64,000 nt of DNA from Actinomadura luteofluorescens (GCF_013409365.1 NZ_JACCBA010000001.1:806001-870000); one strand, 5' to 3'; shown: positions 23,410-33,055, counted from the first letter of the stretch. The notes: a model not told the origin generated them from the sequence alone. Numbers and translations are program-made.

Positions 23410-26400
23410 GGCGCTCCGCGATCAGGGCGAGGGCCTCGTCGTGACCGCGGGCGCGGCCGCGGGCACGGGCGGCCTTGTAGGTGGCTTCGCCCAGCGTCTC
23501 CCGCAAGGCGGGCACGAGGCGCATGAGGTCGGCGTCGATGGCGCGGACGTCGCCGATCAGGGCCTCGGCGGCGCCGAGGAACTCGGCCGCCTGCTCGGCG
23601 CGTCCGTCCAGGGACGTCAGGCGTGCCAGGCGGGCCGCGGCGACGGCCGCCATCGCGGAGTCGTGGACCGTGACGGCGAGCTCGAAGGACGCGGCGATCC
23701 GCTCCCGCGCCGTCACGAGGTCGCCCTGGGCCATGGCAAGGTCTGCCGCCGTGCAGCAGACCGCGATCCGCAACTGGGGGTCTTCGGCGCGGCGGGCCGC
23801 GTCCCAGGCCGGTCGGAGATGGCGGGCGGCATCGTCCAGATCACCCTCGCGCAGGGCGAGTTCGGCAAGGACGACCCTGGCGAAGGCGAGGTGGCCCGTC
23901 TCTGCCTCTTGCTGGACGAGCGCGCGAAGTTCCCTGCGTGCCCGGGCCGGGGCACCGGCCCGGGCACGCAGCTCGGCGATCCATATCCGCTGGAGCACGA
24001 GGGGGTCGGCGGGGTCGAGCTCGCGGAGCAGCCGGACGGCCTCTTCGAGGTCGGCGACGGCGTGCTCGCCGGCGACGGTGCGCAGATCGGCGCGCGACGT
24101 CAAGGCCCAGGCCAGTCCCGCGCGCTCCCCCAGTTCGGTGAAGGCGGCGATCGCGTCCTCAAGATCGGTGCGCATGTGGTCCACGTCCCCGGCTCTGCCG
24201 TGCAGCACCGCGCGGATCAGCACCGCCATCGCGCGCGTCCACGGGTGGGGATGCGAGAGGTGGCGGCTGAGCGCGTCCATCGCCTGAGCATCGGCACCGG
24301 CGACGATCTCGACGACGGCCTCGGCGAGGGCGGCGCGCGGCTCCTGCGGAGTGGTCTTCAGCAGGTGGCGGATCTCGGCGGCCTCGTCGTCGCCCGGGGG
24401 TCGTCCGGACCAGATCGACGTGGCCAGCAGATGCAGGGTCCCGACGATGATCCTGCCTTCGTCCGGCGCCTCGCCGCGAACCTCCAGGGTCGCCTCCGTC
24501 CAGCGCAGCAGCGCCTGTTGCTCTCCTCTGAGCAGCCAGTACGTGCACAGCGCCGCGCACAGTCGCGTGGCCGTGCCCGCGTCTCCGGACTCGCAGGCGA
24601 ACTGCAGCGCCGCCAGGAGGTTGCCGCGCTCGCCTGCCAGTCGCTCCACCCACGGCAACTGTCCCGCTTCCCGCAAGTGCGGCTCGGCCTGTTCAGCGAC
24701 GCCGGTGAAGTAGGCGGCGTGCGCGGCGCGGACGCGGGTGAGTTCGCCGGTCTTCACCAGTTCCTCGACGCCGTAGGCGCGGATCGTCTCCAGCATCCGG
24801 TACCGGTGGCCGTCGAACCGCAGCAGCGATTTGTCGGCCAGCGACTCCAGTACACCGGGGTCGGTCGCGGCGACCGCCCGCGCGCTCGCCGCCGTGATCT
24901 CTCCCGGGAACACCGCCAGGCGTCGGGCGAGGCGCCGTTCCTCCGGTTCCAGCAGGTCCCAGCTCCAGGCGACAACGGCGCGGAGCGTCCGGTGACGTGG
25001 GTCGGCGGTCCGGTCGCCCCGCGCCAGAAGCGCGAACCTGTCGCCGAGGCGCTCAGCGACGTCGTTCAGGGGCAGCGTGCGGAGCCGGGCCGCGGCCAGT
25101 TCGATCGCCAGCGGAAGGCCGTCGAGGCGGCGGCAGACCTCTTCGATGAGCGGCGTCTCGTCGGGGGTGGCCGCGAAGCCGGGGCGCGCGGCTCTCGCGC
25201 GCTCGGTGAAGAGCGCGGCGGCGGCGGCCGGCGCGAGCGGCGCGACGGGGCAGACCGCCTCGCCGTGGATGCCCATCGGCTCCCGGCTGGTCGCGAGAAT
25301 CCGCAGCTCGGGGCAGCGGCCCAGCAGGTCGCGGGCGAATCCGGCGGCCTCGTCGATCAGGTGCTCGCAGTTGTCGAGCACCAGCAGGACGGCGTCGCCG
25401 GCGAGCGCCTCGGCCAGCCGCTCCATCGGGGGACGCGGGGAGGCGAGATGGTCGCCCGAGCGGATGCCCAACGCGGCGATCACCGCGTGCGCGACCGCGG
25501 TATGCTCGACCGCGCCGGAACGGCTCACCGGCGCCAACTCCGTCATCCACACCACGCCGGGGAACTCGCCCGCCGCCGTCTCCGCGAGACGGGTCTTGCC
25601 CACTCCCCCGGGCCCGGTCAGCGTCACCAGCCGCCCCGTCTCCAACTGGTCACGGACGAGCTGCAGTTCCTCCACGCGCCCTAGGAAGCTGGACACCGGC
25701 GCGCGTAGATTCCCGCGCGGCCGGGCGGCGGGAGCCGGTTCTGCCCGCAGCAATTCCAAGTGCAGTTCACGCAGCTCTGAGCCCGGATCGGTGCCCAGTT
25801 CCTCGGCAAGGAACGCGCGGTATCCCGCGTAGGCGGAGAGCGCCTCGGCCCGCCGCCCGTCCTCCGCCAGCGTCCTGATCAGCAGGAGGCGGAGACGCTC
25901 CCGCAGTGGGTGTGCCGCGACAAGTGCTTCCAGGTCGGCGACGAGACCGTCGAAGGCCCCGATCGCCAGCGACGCCTCGGCCCTGTCCTCGGCCCCCGCG
26001 AGCCGCACCTCCTCCAGCCGGCGCCGCGCCGTGTCCGGCACCTCCTCCGGCAGCCCGCCCCGCCACAGCCCGAGCGCCCCGTCGAGCAGCCGCAGCGCGA
26101 CCTCCACCTCGCCGTCGCGCAGGGCGCGGCGCCCCTCGCAGGCCAGCCGCTCGAACCGCAGCGCGTCCACCGAGTCGGCGGCGATGTCGAGCCGGTAGCC
26201 CGCCGCATCCGACCGGATGACGCCGTCCGGCAGGAGACGGCGCAACCGCGACACCAGGGTCTGGAGCGCGTTCGCCTCCTTCGCGGGACGCTCGCCCGGC
26301 CAGATCGAGCCGCCCAGCGCCTCGGCGGAGACCGTGCGTCCCGCGTCCAGAGCCAGCCGGACCAGCAGGGCGCGCAGCCGCGGACCCGTGACGTCCACGG

Positions 26401-26449
26401 CCTCGCCGCAAGCCTCGACGTCCAGCGGACCGAGGATCCTCACGCGCAT
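23402..26449 (-). CDS. SARP-type regulator with BTAD, NB-ARC ATPase and TPR region
   Basis: This 1015-aa AfsR/DnrI-like regulator has four parts. An N-terminal OmpR-type DNA-binding domain begins MRVRILGPLDVEACGEAVDV. The bacterial transcriptional activation domain runs to about residue 245. The NTPase domain has P-loop TGPGGVGKTRLAE and Walker B LLVLDNCEHL. A long C-terminal array of TPR-like helices (about 450 residues) follows. Such proteins activate secondary metabolism or stress genes after ATP and ligand sensing, but no biosynthetic cluster is visible here. I start at the ATG at 26449, where similarity begins. There is no clear ribosome-binding site, so a leaderless mRNA is possible. 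Confidence 0.88.
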   Translation of the reverse strand: MRVRILGPLDVEACGEAVDVTGPRLRALLVRLALDAGRTVSAEALGGSIWPGERPAKEANALQTLVSRLRRLLPDGVIRSDAAGYRLDIAADSVDALRFERLACEGRRALRDGEVEVALRLLDGALGLWRGGLPEEVPDTARRRLEEVRLAGAEDRAEASLAIGAFDGLVADLEALVAAHPLRERLRLLLIRTLAEDGRRAEALSAYAGYRAFLAEELGTDPGSELRELHLELLRAEPAPAARPRGNLRAPVSSFLGRVEELQLVRDQLETGRLVTLTGPGGVGKTRLAETAAGEFPGVVWMTELAPVSRSGAVEHTAVAHAVIAALGIRSGDHLASPRPPMERLAEALAGDAVLLVLDNCEHLIDEAAGFARDLLGRCPELRILATSREPMGIHGEAVCPVAPLAPAAAAALFTERARAARPGFAATPDETPLIEEVCRRLDGLPLAIELAAARLRTLPLNDVAERLGDRFALLARGDRTADPRHRTLRAVVAWSWDLLEPEERRLARRLAVFPGEITAASARAVAATDPGVLESLADKSLLRFDGHRYRMLETIRAYGVEELVKTGELTRVRAAHAAYFTGVAEQAEPHLREAGQLPWVERLAGERGNLLAALQFACESGDAGTATRLCAALCTYWLLRGEQQALLRWTEATLEVRGEAPDEGRIIVGTLHLLATSIWSGRPPGDDEAAEIRHLLKTTPQEPRAALAEAVVEIVAGADAQAMDALSRHLSHPHPWTRAMAVLIRAVLHGRAGDVDHMRTDLEDAIAAFTELGERAGLAWALTSRADLRTVAGEHAVADLEEAVRLLRELDPADPLVLQRIWIAELRARAGAPARARRELRALVQQEAETGHLAFARVVLAELALREGDLDDAARHLRPAWDAARRAEDPQLRIAVCCTAADLAMAQGDLVTARERIAASFELAVTVHDSAMAAVAAARLARLTSLDGRAEQAAEFLGAAEALIGDVRAIDADLMRLVPALRETLGEATYKAARARGRARGHDEALALIAERLT

Positions 26450-26615
26450 ATCCCGAACGTATCGGGCCCCTCCTTCGGCGGGCGCCCGCGCCCGATCTTC
26501 ACGGCCTCCGTCATGGCGGCTGCAAGGATCTTCCCCGATAGGGTGTGAGCCGGTGCTCGGCAAGAAAGCCGGACCGCATGAATCGCCCTCTCTCCACCTC
26601 TCGGCGAACTGTGCG

Positions 26616-27251
26616 TCACAGCCGGTCCGGTTTCTCGCGAGGATGCCTTGTTTCATCGGTGAGGCTGGCCTCCGACATGCCACTGGCCGGGCCGTCGGCG
26701 GAGCCGTTCGCCGCTCCCGGATCAAGCATCCGCTCCATCATCAGTCCGTCCACGAGCGCGGCCAGTAGCGACGCGGTGCCATCGCGGCGCTGCGGAGTCC
26801 ATTGCGGATGCATGTCCGCCAGCCGTATGGCGAGTTTCTCATGCCCTTCCCGGAGCCACCCGTAACGCTGTGCCGCCATGCTCGGGTCCCGCAGGGCCCG
26901 CACGAGAACCTCACGTGCGAGCCGCAGGGCACGCGCATCTGCGAACCTCGTCGCCACGACCTGTGGCGCGTTCGTGGCCGCATTCGTCGCGTCCGACACC
27001 TCCAAGACGCCCTTGAGCAGCGGCTCCGTCACCAGCACATGGGCATTCGCCGCAACGGCGGTGTGGAAGCCGGGCAGGCCCCCGAAGTAGTGATGCAGAA
27101 GCCCCGGCTTGATACCGCCGCGTTCCGCCACCGCCCGGGCCGTGACCGCCGGCCATCCTCCCTCCGCGAGAAGGTCCACCCCGATCCGCAGGAGTTGCTC
27201 GCGGCGTCGCCGCCCACGATGAGTCTCGGTTCGGCGGCCCTCGTTGGTCAT
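26616..27251 (-). CDS. TetR-family regulator
   Basis: This 211-aa repressor has an N-terminal HTH: RREQLLRIGVDLLAEGGWPA, then VTARAVAERGGIKPGLLHHY, then FGG. A helical ligand domain follows. The start has no obvious ribosome-binding site. A TTGCAC-T-GTGCAA palindrome 24 nt upstream is a likely self-operator. The CLC channel gene diverges from it at 27460 and could be a target. Confidence 0.87.
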   Translation of the reverse strand: MTNEGRRTETHRGRRRREQLLRIGVDLLAEGGWPAVTARAVAERGGIKPGLLHHYFGGLPGFHTAVAANAHVLVTEPLLKGVLEVSDATNAATNAPQVVATRFADARALRLAREVLVRALRDPSMAAQRYGWLREGHEKLAIRLADMHPQWTPQRRDGTASLLAALVDGLMMERMLDPGAANGSADGPASGMSEASLTDETRHPREKPDRL

Positions 27252-27274
27252 GCGGCCCTAGAGTACTGAAACAT

Positions 27275-27287
27275 TTGCACTGTGCAA
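27275..27287. promoter_or_regulatory. Candidate TetR operator
   Basis: A perfect 6-1-6 palindrome, TTGCAC-T-GTGCAA, lies between the TetR gene and the divergent CLC gene, close to the TetR start. Confidence 0.45.
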
Positions 27288-27459
27288 GGCTTCATTTGCG
27301 CTGCTCAGGCAACCCGGCGAGCAGCTCCCGCATATTTCTGGGCTGCCTGACGGCCGGATATCCGAAGGCGCAGGCCTGGACGGCCCCGGGTCGAAGCAGG
27401 GGCCAAAGCGTTGCATACTGCAATAGTCGGCTCGACAGGTATCGCAAGGGGGTTCGCAG

Positions 27460-29289
27460 GTGGGCAGCACCTCGGAAGGCGGCCGCATACCGGTCGAGTC
27501 GAGCGCTCGCGGCCTGGTGGCCAGGGTTCGCGAGACCCAGGGGGGTCTGGTCGCGCTGGCGCTGCTGGTCGGCTGCGGGGCCGGAGTGGGCGCCGTGGTC
27601 TTCCGTGAGCTCATCACGCTGTTCACCCATCTGTTCACCGGGCACGGTGACTACTCCGCGGCAGGACGCGCGGCCAATCCGGATCTGCCATGGCTGGGGC
27701 CGTTCTTCGTGCTGGTGGTGCCGGTGGTCGCTGGGCTGGTGTACGGGCCGCTGGTGCACCGGTTCGCCCCCGAAGCGCGCGGCCACGGCGTCCCGGAGGT
27801 GATGCTGGCCGTCTCGCAGCGTGGCGGACGCATCGGGGCGCAGGTCGCGGTGGTGAAGTCGCTGGCCTCGGCGCTGACCATCGGTTCCGGCGGCTCGGTC
27901 GGACGCGAAGGCCCCATCGTGCAGATCGGCGCGGCGCTCGGCTCCACACTCGGACGCATCGCCCGGGTGACCGAAAGCCGGCTGCGGATCCTGGTCGCGT
28001 GCGGTGCGGCCGGCGGAATCGCCGCCACCTTCAACGCGCCGCTGGCCGGGGTGTTCTTCGCGATGGAACTCATCCTGCGCGACTACACCGTCGAGTCCTT
28101 CGGCGTGGTGGTGCTGGCGAGCGTGACGGCCAGCGTGATCGGCCGGGCCGTGTTCGGATCTGCGTCGTTCATGTCACCGCCGGACTTCCACGTCGCACAC
28201 CCAGTCGAGTACCTCCTGTTCGCCGTGCTGGGACTGCTGGGCGCCCTGGTCGGGGTGGGGTTCACGCGCTTCCTTTACGGAATGGAGGACCTGTGCGACC
28301 GGGTGTGGCGCGGGCCCGAGTGGCTCCGTCCCGCCGCCGGCGGCCTGCTGCTGGGCGGGCTGCTGCTGGCCGTGCCGCAGATGTACGGCGTCGGATACCC
28401 GGTCCTGCAGAACGCCGTGAACGGCAGGTACGTGATCGGGTTCCTCCTCCTGCTGCTCGCGGCCAAGGTCGTCGCTACCAGCCTGACCATCGGAATCGGC
28501 GGCTCGGGCGGGGTTTTCGCGCCGAGCCTGTTCATGGGCGCGATGCTCGGCGGCGCCTTCGGCGCGGCAGCCCACCAACTCGGGCCCTCGATCACCACCT
28601 CCCCCGGCGCCTACGGGCTCGTCGGCATGGGGGCCGTGTTCGCCGGCGCCGCCCGCGCCCCGATCACCGCCGTGGTGATCCTCTTCGAACTGACCGGCGA
28701 GTACTCCATCATCCTGCCGATGATGACCGCGATCGTGGTGGCAGCCCTGGCCAGCCGCGGGCTGACGGACAGCACCATCTACAGCCTCAAGCTCCGTCGC
28801 CGCGGCATCGACTTGGACAAGCCGCCCCCCGACCCGCGTCTGACCCGCCGCATCGCCGACGTGATGGAGCCCGTCCCCGGCCCGCTCCAGGCTGCGCTCT
28901 CCCTGGAGGACGCCTCGCGGCTGCTCGCCCTCTCCGAGCACGGCGCACTGCCGGTGCTCGACGACCAGGGCGCCTACCAGGGGGTCGTCACCGCGCGCGC
29001 GGCCGCCGAGGCCCTGGCCGACACCGAGCAGACCGGCGCCGCCCACCACCCGCCGACCGCCGGCGCGCTGGCGCAGATGCCCACGCCCCTCACCACCGAA
29101 ATGCCGCTGGCCGACGCGCTCCACATCCTGACCACCACCGACGGCACCGGGCTGCCGGTCCTGGACGATGAGCGCACCGTTCTCACCGGCTGGGTCACCC
29201 ACCAAGCCGTCCTCCGCGCTCTCCACGCCGCCTCCCGCGTACGGCGGCCGTCCGCAGGGCGGAACCATCTCGTCTCCACGACTACCTGA
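27460..29289 (+). CDS. CLC-type chloride channel/antiporter with C-terminal CBS pair
   Basis: This 609-aa protein has about 16 membrane helices. The CLC selectivity motifs are present: GSGGSVGREGP (142-152, with gating Glu150), FNAPLAGVFFAMEL and GIGGSGGVFAPSLFMGAM. Two CBS domains occupy the last 150 residues (VMEPVPGPLQ... and PLTTEMPLADALHILTTTDG). It moves chloride, probably in exchange for protons, and the CBS pair may sense adenine nucleotides. The start is GTG with AAGGGGG 7 nt upstream. A TetR gene diverges from it, and a TrkA fragment follows. Confidence 0.93.
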   Translation: MGSTSEGGRIPVESSARGLVARVRETQGGLVALALLVGCGAGVGAVVFRELITLFTHLFTGHGDYSAAGRAANPDLPWLGPFFVLVVPVVAGLVYGPLVHRFAPEARGHGVPEVMLAVSQRGGRIGAQVAVVKSLASALTIGSGGSVGREGPIVQIGAALGSTLGRIARVTESRLRILVACGAAGGIAATFNAPLAGVFFAMELILRDYTVESFGVVVLASVTASVIGRAVFGSASFMSPPDFHVAHPVEYLLFAVLGLLGALVGVGFTRFLYGMEDLCDRVWRGPEWLRPAAGGLLLGGLLLAVPQMYGVGYPVLQNAVNGRYVIGFLLLLLAAKVVATSLTIGIGGSGGVFAPSLFMGAMLGGAFGAAAHQLGPSITTSPGAYGLVGMGAVFAGAARAPITAVVILFELTGEYSIILPMMTAIVVAALASRGLTDSTIYSLKLRRRGIDLDKPPPDPRLTRRIADVMEPVPGPLQAALSLEDASRLLALSEHGALPVLDDQGAYQGVVTARAAAEALADTEQTGAAHHPPTAGALAQMPTPLTTEMPLADALHILTTTDGTGLPVLDDERTVLTGWVTHQAVLRALHAASRVRRPSAGRNHLVSTTT

Positions 29290-29380
29290 GCGACGCCTGG
29301 TTCGTCCGCGCCTTTGGCCAGAAGCAGGCCCTTCTCACATGTCGAGGGGCGGCGATGGAGGCTCGGCGGCGCCCGCCTTC

Positions 29381-29680
29381 ATGTCCTTCTCACCGGCCAT
29401 CATCGTGACGAGCACCCGCGCCGACATCGGCGGCATGCTCGACTACATCGAAGTCGACGAGGACTTCGCGCTGGTCAAGACTCACCCGCACCGCGACCTC
29501 GTCGGTGTCCCGCCGGGTGAGACCCGCCTGCGCTCCAAACACGGCGTGACCGTGCTGTGCGTGAAGTCGGTCGGCGAGCACTTCACCTACGCGACCGCTG
29601 ACACCGTCCTGCAGTACGGCGACGTCATCCTCGTCGCCGGGCCCATCGCCAAGGCCGAACGGTTCGCCGGGCGACTCTGA
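29381..29680 (+). pseudogene. TrkA C-terminal fragment
   Basis: From MSFSPAIIV onward, the segment MLDYIEVDEDFALVKTHPHR, then GVTVLCVKSVGEHFTYATAD and VLQYGDVILVAG, matches the RCK_C/TrkA_C half of potassium-uptake regulators. The N-terminal NAD-binding Rossmann half is absent, and the upstream frame merely overlaps the CLC end. It could still be translated from the ATG at 29381, but there is no ribosome-binding site. It is probably a leftover after a deletion. Confidence 0.6.
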
Positions 29681-29738
29681 GAAACCCGCTGGGCCCCCCA
29701 CCCGCTCCGCACGATCGACTGGGGGCCAAGCCGACGAG

Positions 29739-30611
29739 TCAGCTGGGCAGGAAGGCGGTGATGGCGGCAGTGACGGCGGGGTAGTCGTCCCCGAGCCAGA
29801 TCATGTGGCTGGGCGCGGTACTGGGGATCAGGCGGGCGTCGGGGATGGCGCCGGCCAGGGACTGGGCGTGGGCGTAAGCGACCGCCCCGTCGTCCCGGGA
29901 GGCGATCACGAGGGTGGGCTGGCGCAGCCTGGCGGCATGCGCGGCCAGGGCGTCGAGATGGTGCGGTGCGGTCATGGTGCGGATGTCGTTGGCGAATCCG
30001 GCGCCTGAACGCATCCGACCGAACAGGTCCAGCAACACGGCACGCTGCGCGGTGGTGAGAGCGGCGACCAGTTCAGTGATCGGACGGCGGGTCAGGTCGG
30101 GCAGCAGCAGTCTCAGGCCCAGGCCGGGAGCGTGGCGCATCAATGAGTGAACCAGCGCCCAGGTGACCGGTTCGGCCCGGGGGTGAAAGATGATGCTCGC
30201 GCCCACCCGGGTGCGGCGGTCGGGCCAGGGCAGCAGCCCGACCGCGCTTTCCAGGATGAGGCGTTCGACCAGGTCGGGGCGGCAGGCCGCCAGCGTGACC
30301 GCGGTGGGGCCGCCTGCCGATTGTCCGACGACAGCGGTCAGGGAGTCGATGCCGAGCCTGCGGCACAGGTCGCCGATCACAGCGGCGAACTGATCGGGTG
30401 CGGCGCCGGTGGCCAGAGGGGTGCGCCCGTAGCCTGGGCGGGAGACGGCCAACACGGTGCAGCCGGCGTCCGCGAACGTCTCCTCGCCCAACGGCAGCCC
30501 AGCGCGCATGTGCCCGCCGTGCAGCATCAGCACCACACGCGGGCCGCGCTCCTCCAGCCGGTACTCCACCGGCCCCGACGGAAGGTCGATCACCGTCGTC
30601 GCTCGTTCCAC
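29739..30611 (-). CDS. Alpha/beta-hydrolase
   Basis: This 290-aa protein has the oxyanion region LMLHGGHMRAG, nucleophile elbow VGQSAGGPTA, acid residue in VIASRDDGAVAYAHA and histidine in APSHMIWLGDD. The catalytic triad is therefore complete. It is cytosolic, with no signal peptide. The start is GTG at 30611 with GGGAG 6 nt upstream. The substrate is unknown. It is separate from the neighbouring regulator gene (110 bp gap), although both are on the minus strand. Confidence 0.85.
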   Translation of the reverse strand: MERATTVIDLPSGPVEYRLEERGPRVVLMLHGGHMRAGLPLGEETFADAGCTVLAVSRPGYGRTPLATGAAPDQFAAVIGDLCRRLGIDSLTAVVGQSAGGPTAVTLAACRPDLVERLILESAVGLLPWPDRRTRVGASIIFHPRAEPVTWALVHSLMRHAPGLGLRLLLPDLTRRPITELVAALTTAQRAVLLDLFGRMRSGAGFANDIRTMTAPHHLDALAAHAARLRQPTLVIASRDDGAVAYAHAQSLAGAIPDARLIPSTAPSHMIWLGDDYPAVTAAITAFLPS

Positions 30612-30722
30612 AGGCCGCTCCCGCTCGTTGGTCTGGGGCCGGTCGTCCGTGCCCTACGGCCTCGCAGGGCGGCGCCAGGAAATCAGCCACGCTGTAGTCG
30701 CAGCCCCGTCCTGGGGGAGCCG

Positions 30723-31175
30723 TCAGGTGCCGCGTTCCGCGCGCCACCGTTCGATCAAAGCGGGCATCTCGCGGAACATGAAGCCGTAGAAGTCACGCAT
30801 CTCCTGCAGCCGCCGAGCCGCGTGACTGCCGTCCCCGGCGGCGGCGATGCCCCGGTCGGCGGCCTCGAACATCGCCTGGACCAAGCCGTTCTGGGACGAC
30901 ATCAGGGTGGCCCAGGCGCCCTCGCGCACCCGGTAGTGCTCGCGTCGGCTGCCCGGCGCCGGGACGCGTTCGATGAGTCCGACGGTGGACAGCATCTTGA
31001 TCGCACCGGACACGGCGCCGGAGCTGATGCCCAGCCGCTCGGCCAGCTCGGGTGCGGTGATGCTGTCCTGGTCGGCGAACATGAATGCCGCCAGGACCCG
31101 CGCGGTCGCCTTCTGCAGACCGCCCTGGGCCAGCACCAGCGCCAGGTGCTCAGCCGCTTCCGTGGTGTCCGCCAA
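30723..31175 (-). CDS. GbsR/MarR-family regulator of the adjacent ABC exporter
   Basis: This 150-aa winged-helix protein has the segments LQKATARVLAAFMFADQDSI, ELAERLGISSGAVSGAIKML and GSRREHYRVREGAW, with a helical C-terminus (FYGFMFREMPALIERW). This is the layout of GbsR-type regulators that sit beside ABC-2 transporters. It diverges from the ABC ATPase gene at 31263 across a short AT-rich gap with an inverted repeat, so it most likely represses that operon and itself. Confidence 0.85.
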   Translation of the reverse strand: MADTTEAAEHLALVLAQGGLQKATARVLAAFMFADQDSITAPELAERLGISSGAVSGAIKMLSTVGLIERVPAPGSRREHYRVREGAWATLMSSQNGLVQAMFEAADRGIAAAGDGSHAARRLQEMRDFYGFMFREMPALIERWRAERGT

Positions 31176-31224
31176 CCTCGTCCCCTCTCTGATCTCTTGA
31201 GGTCGAATCCTAACAGCTTCGAGT

Positions 31225-31242
31225 TTTCAAAATTCTCTGAAA
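31225..31242. promoter_or_regulatory. Inverted repeat in GbsR/ABC divergent promoter
   Basis: TTTCA and TGAAA arms flank 8 nt in an AT-rich patch between the two divergent starts. It is a candidate operator; the arms are short. Confidence 0.35.
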
Positions 31243-31262
31243 GTTCTGATAGCTTCTCCTTC

Positions 31263-32162
31263 GTGAACACGGCGATCGAGCTCACCGAGCTCACCAAGAC
31301 CTACGGCAACCGCCGCGGCCTGCGCGGCCTCACCCTCCAGGTACAGGCCGGGGAGGTGTTCGGCTATCTGGGCCCCAACGGAGCCGGGAAGTCCACCACC
31401 ATCCGGCTGCTGCTGGACCTGATCCGGCCCACCTTGGGCGCCGCCCGAGTGCTGGGCCTGGATCCGCGCGCCGACGCGGTCGAGCTGCACCGCCGCATCG
31501 GTTACCTGGCCGGCGACTTCGTCGTGGACGGCCGGCAGAAGGCCGGCGAGTGCCTGGCATTCCTGGGCAACCTGCGCGGCGGCGTCTCCCCTCATCGGAT
31601 CGCGGCGCTGGCCGATCGGCTGGAGCTGGACCTGTCCGCCCGGATCAAGACCCTGTCCAAGGGCAACCGGCAGAAGGTCGGCCTGGTCCAGGCGTTCATG
31701 CACCAGCCCGAGCTCCTCGTCCTGGACGAGCCGACCTCCGGCCTGGACCCCCTGGTGCAGCAGACGTTCCTGGACATGGTGGCCGAGGCGCGAGCCGACG
31801 GGCAGACGGTGTTCATGTCCAGCCACATCATGAGCGAGGTCGAGGCGGTCGCCGACCGCGTCGCCATCATCCGCGACGGCGAGCTGGTCGCCCTGGACAC
31901 CGTCGCCGAACTGCGCGCCCGCTCCTTCCTTACCGTGCGGATCACCTTTGCCACCCCGGTCCGAGCGGAGGACTTCGCCGACCTGCCCGGCGTCACCCAG
32001 GTGGCCGTCGACGGCTCCGCGCTCAGCTGCCGCGTCGACGGCTCCCCCGACGCACTGGTCAAGGCCGCCGCCCGGCACACCGTCACCGCCCTGCGCGCCG
32101 ACACCCAAGACCTGGAAGAGCTCTTCCACGCCTACTACACCGGCGCCCCCAGCGCCGCCTGA
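31263..32162 (+). CDS. ABC transporter ATP-binding subunit
   Basis: This 299-aa ATPase has Walker A GPNGAGKST, signature LSKGNRQKVGL, Walker B LLVLDEPTSGLDP and the switch His in MSSHIMSEVE. A roughly 80-residue C-terminal extension is typical of DrrA/NatA-type exporters. The start is GTG at 31263, with no ribosome-binding site, so translation may be leaderless. The permease gene follows 39 nt downstream. Drug or polyketide export is common for this type, but the substrate is unknown here. Confidence 0.93.
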   Translation: MNTAIELTELTKTYGNRRGLRGLTLQVQAGEVFGYLGPNGAGKSTTIRLLLDLIRPTLGAARVLGLDPRADAVELHRRIGYLAGDFVVDGRQKAGECLAFLGNLRGGVSPHRIAALADRLELDLSARIKTLSKGNRQKVGLVQAFMHQPELLVLDEPTSGLDPLVQQTFLDMVAEARADGQTVFMSSHIMSEVEAVADRVAIIRDGELVALDTVAELRARSFLTVRITFATPVRAEDFADLPGVTQVAVDGSALSCRVDGSPDALVKAAARHTVTALRADTQDLEELFHAYYTGAPSAA

Positions 32163-32201
32163 CCCATCCCCCCGCCACCGCGTCCCCGAAAGGGCGGCAC
32201 C

Positions 32202-33020
32202 ATGACCACCCCCGTCCCCGGCATTTCCGGCCTGGCCCGCGCCTTCAGCGGGTCGATCTTCACCAAGACCCTGTACGACAACCGCCGCGTCTTCACCGCC
32301 TGGGCCGCCGCCACCGGACTGCTGGCGATGATGTACGGCAGCTTCTACCCGCAGATCTCCGCCGACTCCGTGGCGAGCGTCCCCGAATCCATGCGGGGCT
32401 TCGGCCTCGACGACGTCTCCAGCGCCGCCGGCTATCTCCAGGGCGCCGTGTTCGGCCTCCTCCTCCCCCTCTTGGCCACCTTCTACGGTGCCGCCACCGG
32501 AGCCCGGACGGTCTCAGCCGACGAGGAGTCCGGCTACCTGGACCTCCTGCTGGCCCACCCCGTCGGCCGCGTCCGCCTGCTGCTGCACCGCTTCGCCGCC
32601 CTGGCCACCGGCGCCGCCGTCATCGCCGCCGTGGTCCTGGCCGCGATGGCGGCCATCCGCTCCAGTGCCGAGCTGGACGCCATCAGCCTCGGCCACTTCA
32701 CCGCCCAGGCGATCAACCTGGCCCTGCTCTCCACCGTGTTCGGGGCACTCGCCACCGGTCTCGGCGCCGCCACACGCAAGAGCCGCCCCACCGTCTTCGG
32801 CATCACCGCCGGGGTCGGCGTCGCCGCCTACGCCCTCCACGGCTTCGCCCCGCAGATCGGCGCCACCTGGCTCCGCAATCTGACCCCGTACCAGTACTAC
32901 ATCGGCGGCGAACCACTGAAGAACGGCCTCGAGATCGCTGACACCGCGATCCTTGCCGCGGCCGCGGCCGTCCTCATCATCGCTGGAGCCTGGCGGTTCA
33001 CACGTCGTGACCTCGGCTGA
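32202..33020 (+). CDS. ABC-2 type transporter permease
   Basis: This 272-aa protein has six hydrophobic segments. It shows the FTKTLYDNRRVFTAWAAATG entry, an ADEESGYLDLLLAHPVGRVR loop and NLTPYQYYIGGEPLKNG near the end, all typical of ABC-2 permeases paired with NatA-like ATPases. AAAGGG precedes the ATG. It forms the membrane part of the exporter with the ATPase at 31263, under likely control of the divergent GbsR gene. Confidence 0.9.
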   Translation: MTTPVPGISGLARAFSGSIFTKTLYDNRRVFTAWAAATGLLAMMYGSFYPQISADSVASVPESMRGFGLDDVSSAAGYLQGAVFGLLLPLLATFYGAATGARTVSADEESGYLDLLLAHPVGRVRLLLHRFAALATGAAVIAAVVLAAMAAIRSSAELDAISLGHFTAQAINLALLSTVFGALATGLGAATRKSRPTVFGITAGVGVAAYALHGFAPQIGATWLRNLTPYQYYIGGEPLKNGLEIADTAILAAAAAVLIIAGAWRFTRRDLG

Positions 33021-33055
33021 TCCTGGTCCGGCCAAGGGCGTCCGGCAGCGGGCTT

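Noticed and set aside
23372..25684. 770-codon plus-strand frame opposite the SARP gene
   Set aside because: The minus strand has clear BTAD, P-loop and TPR sequence, whereas this frame has only a biased, motif-free composition.
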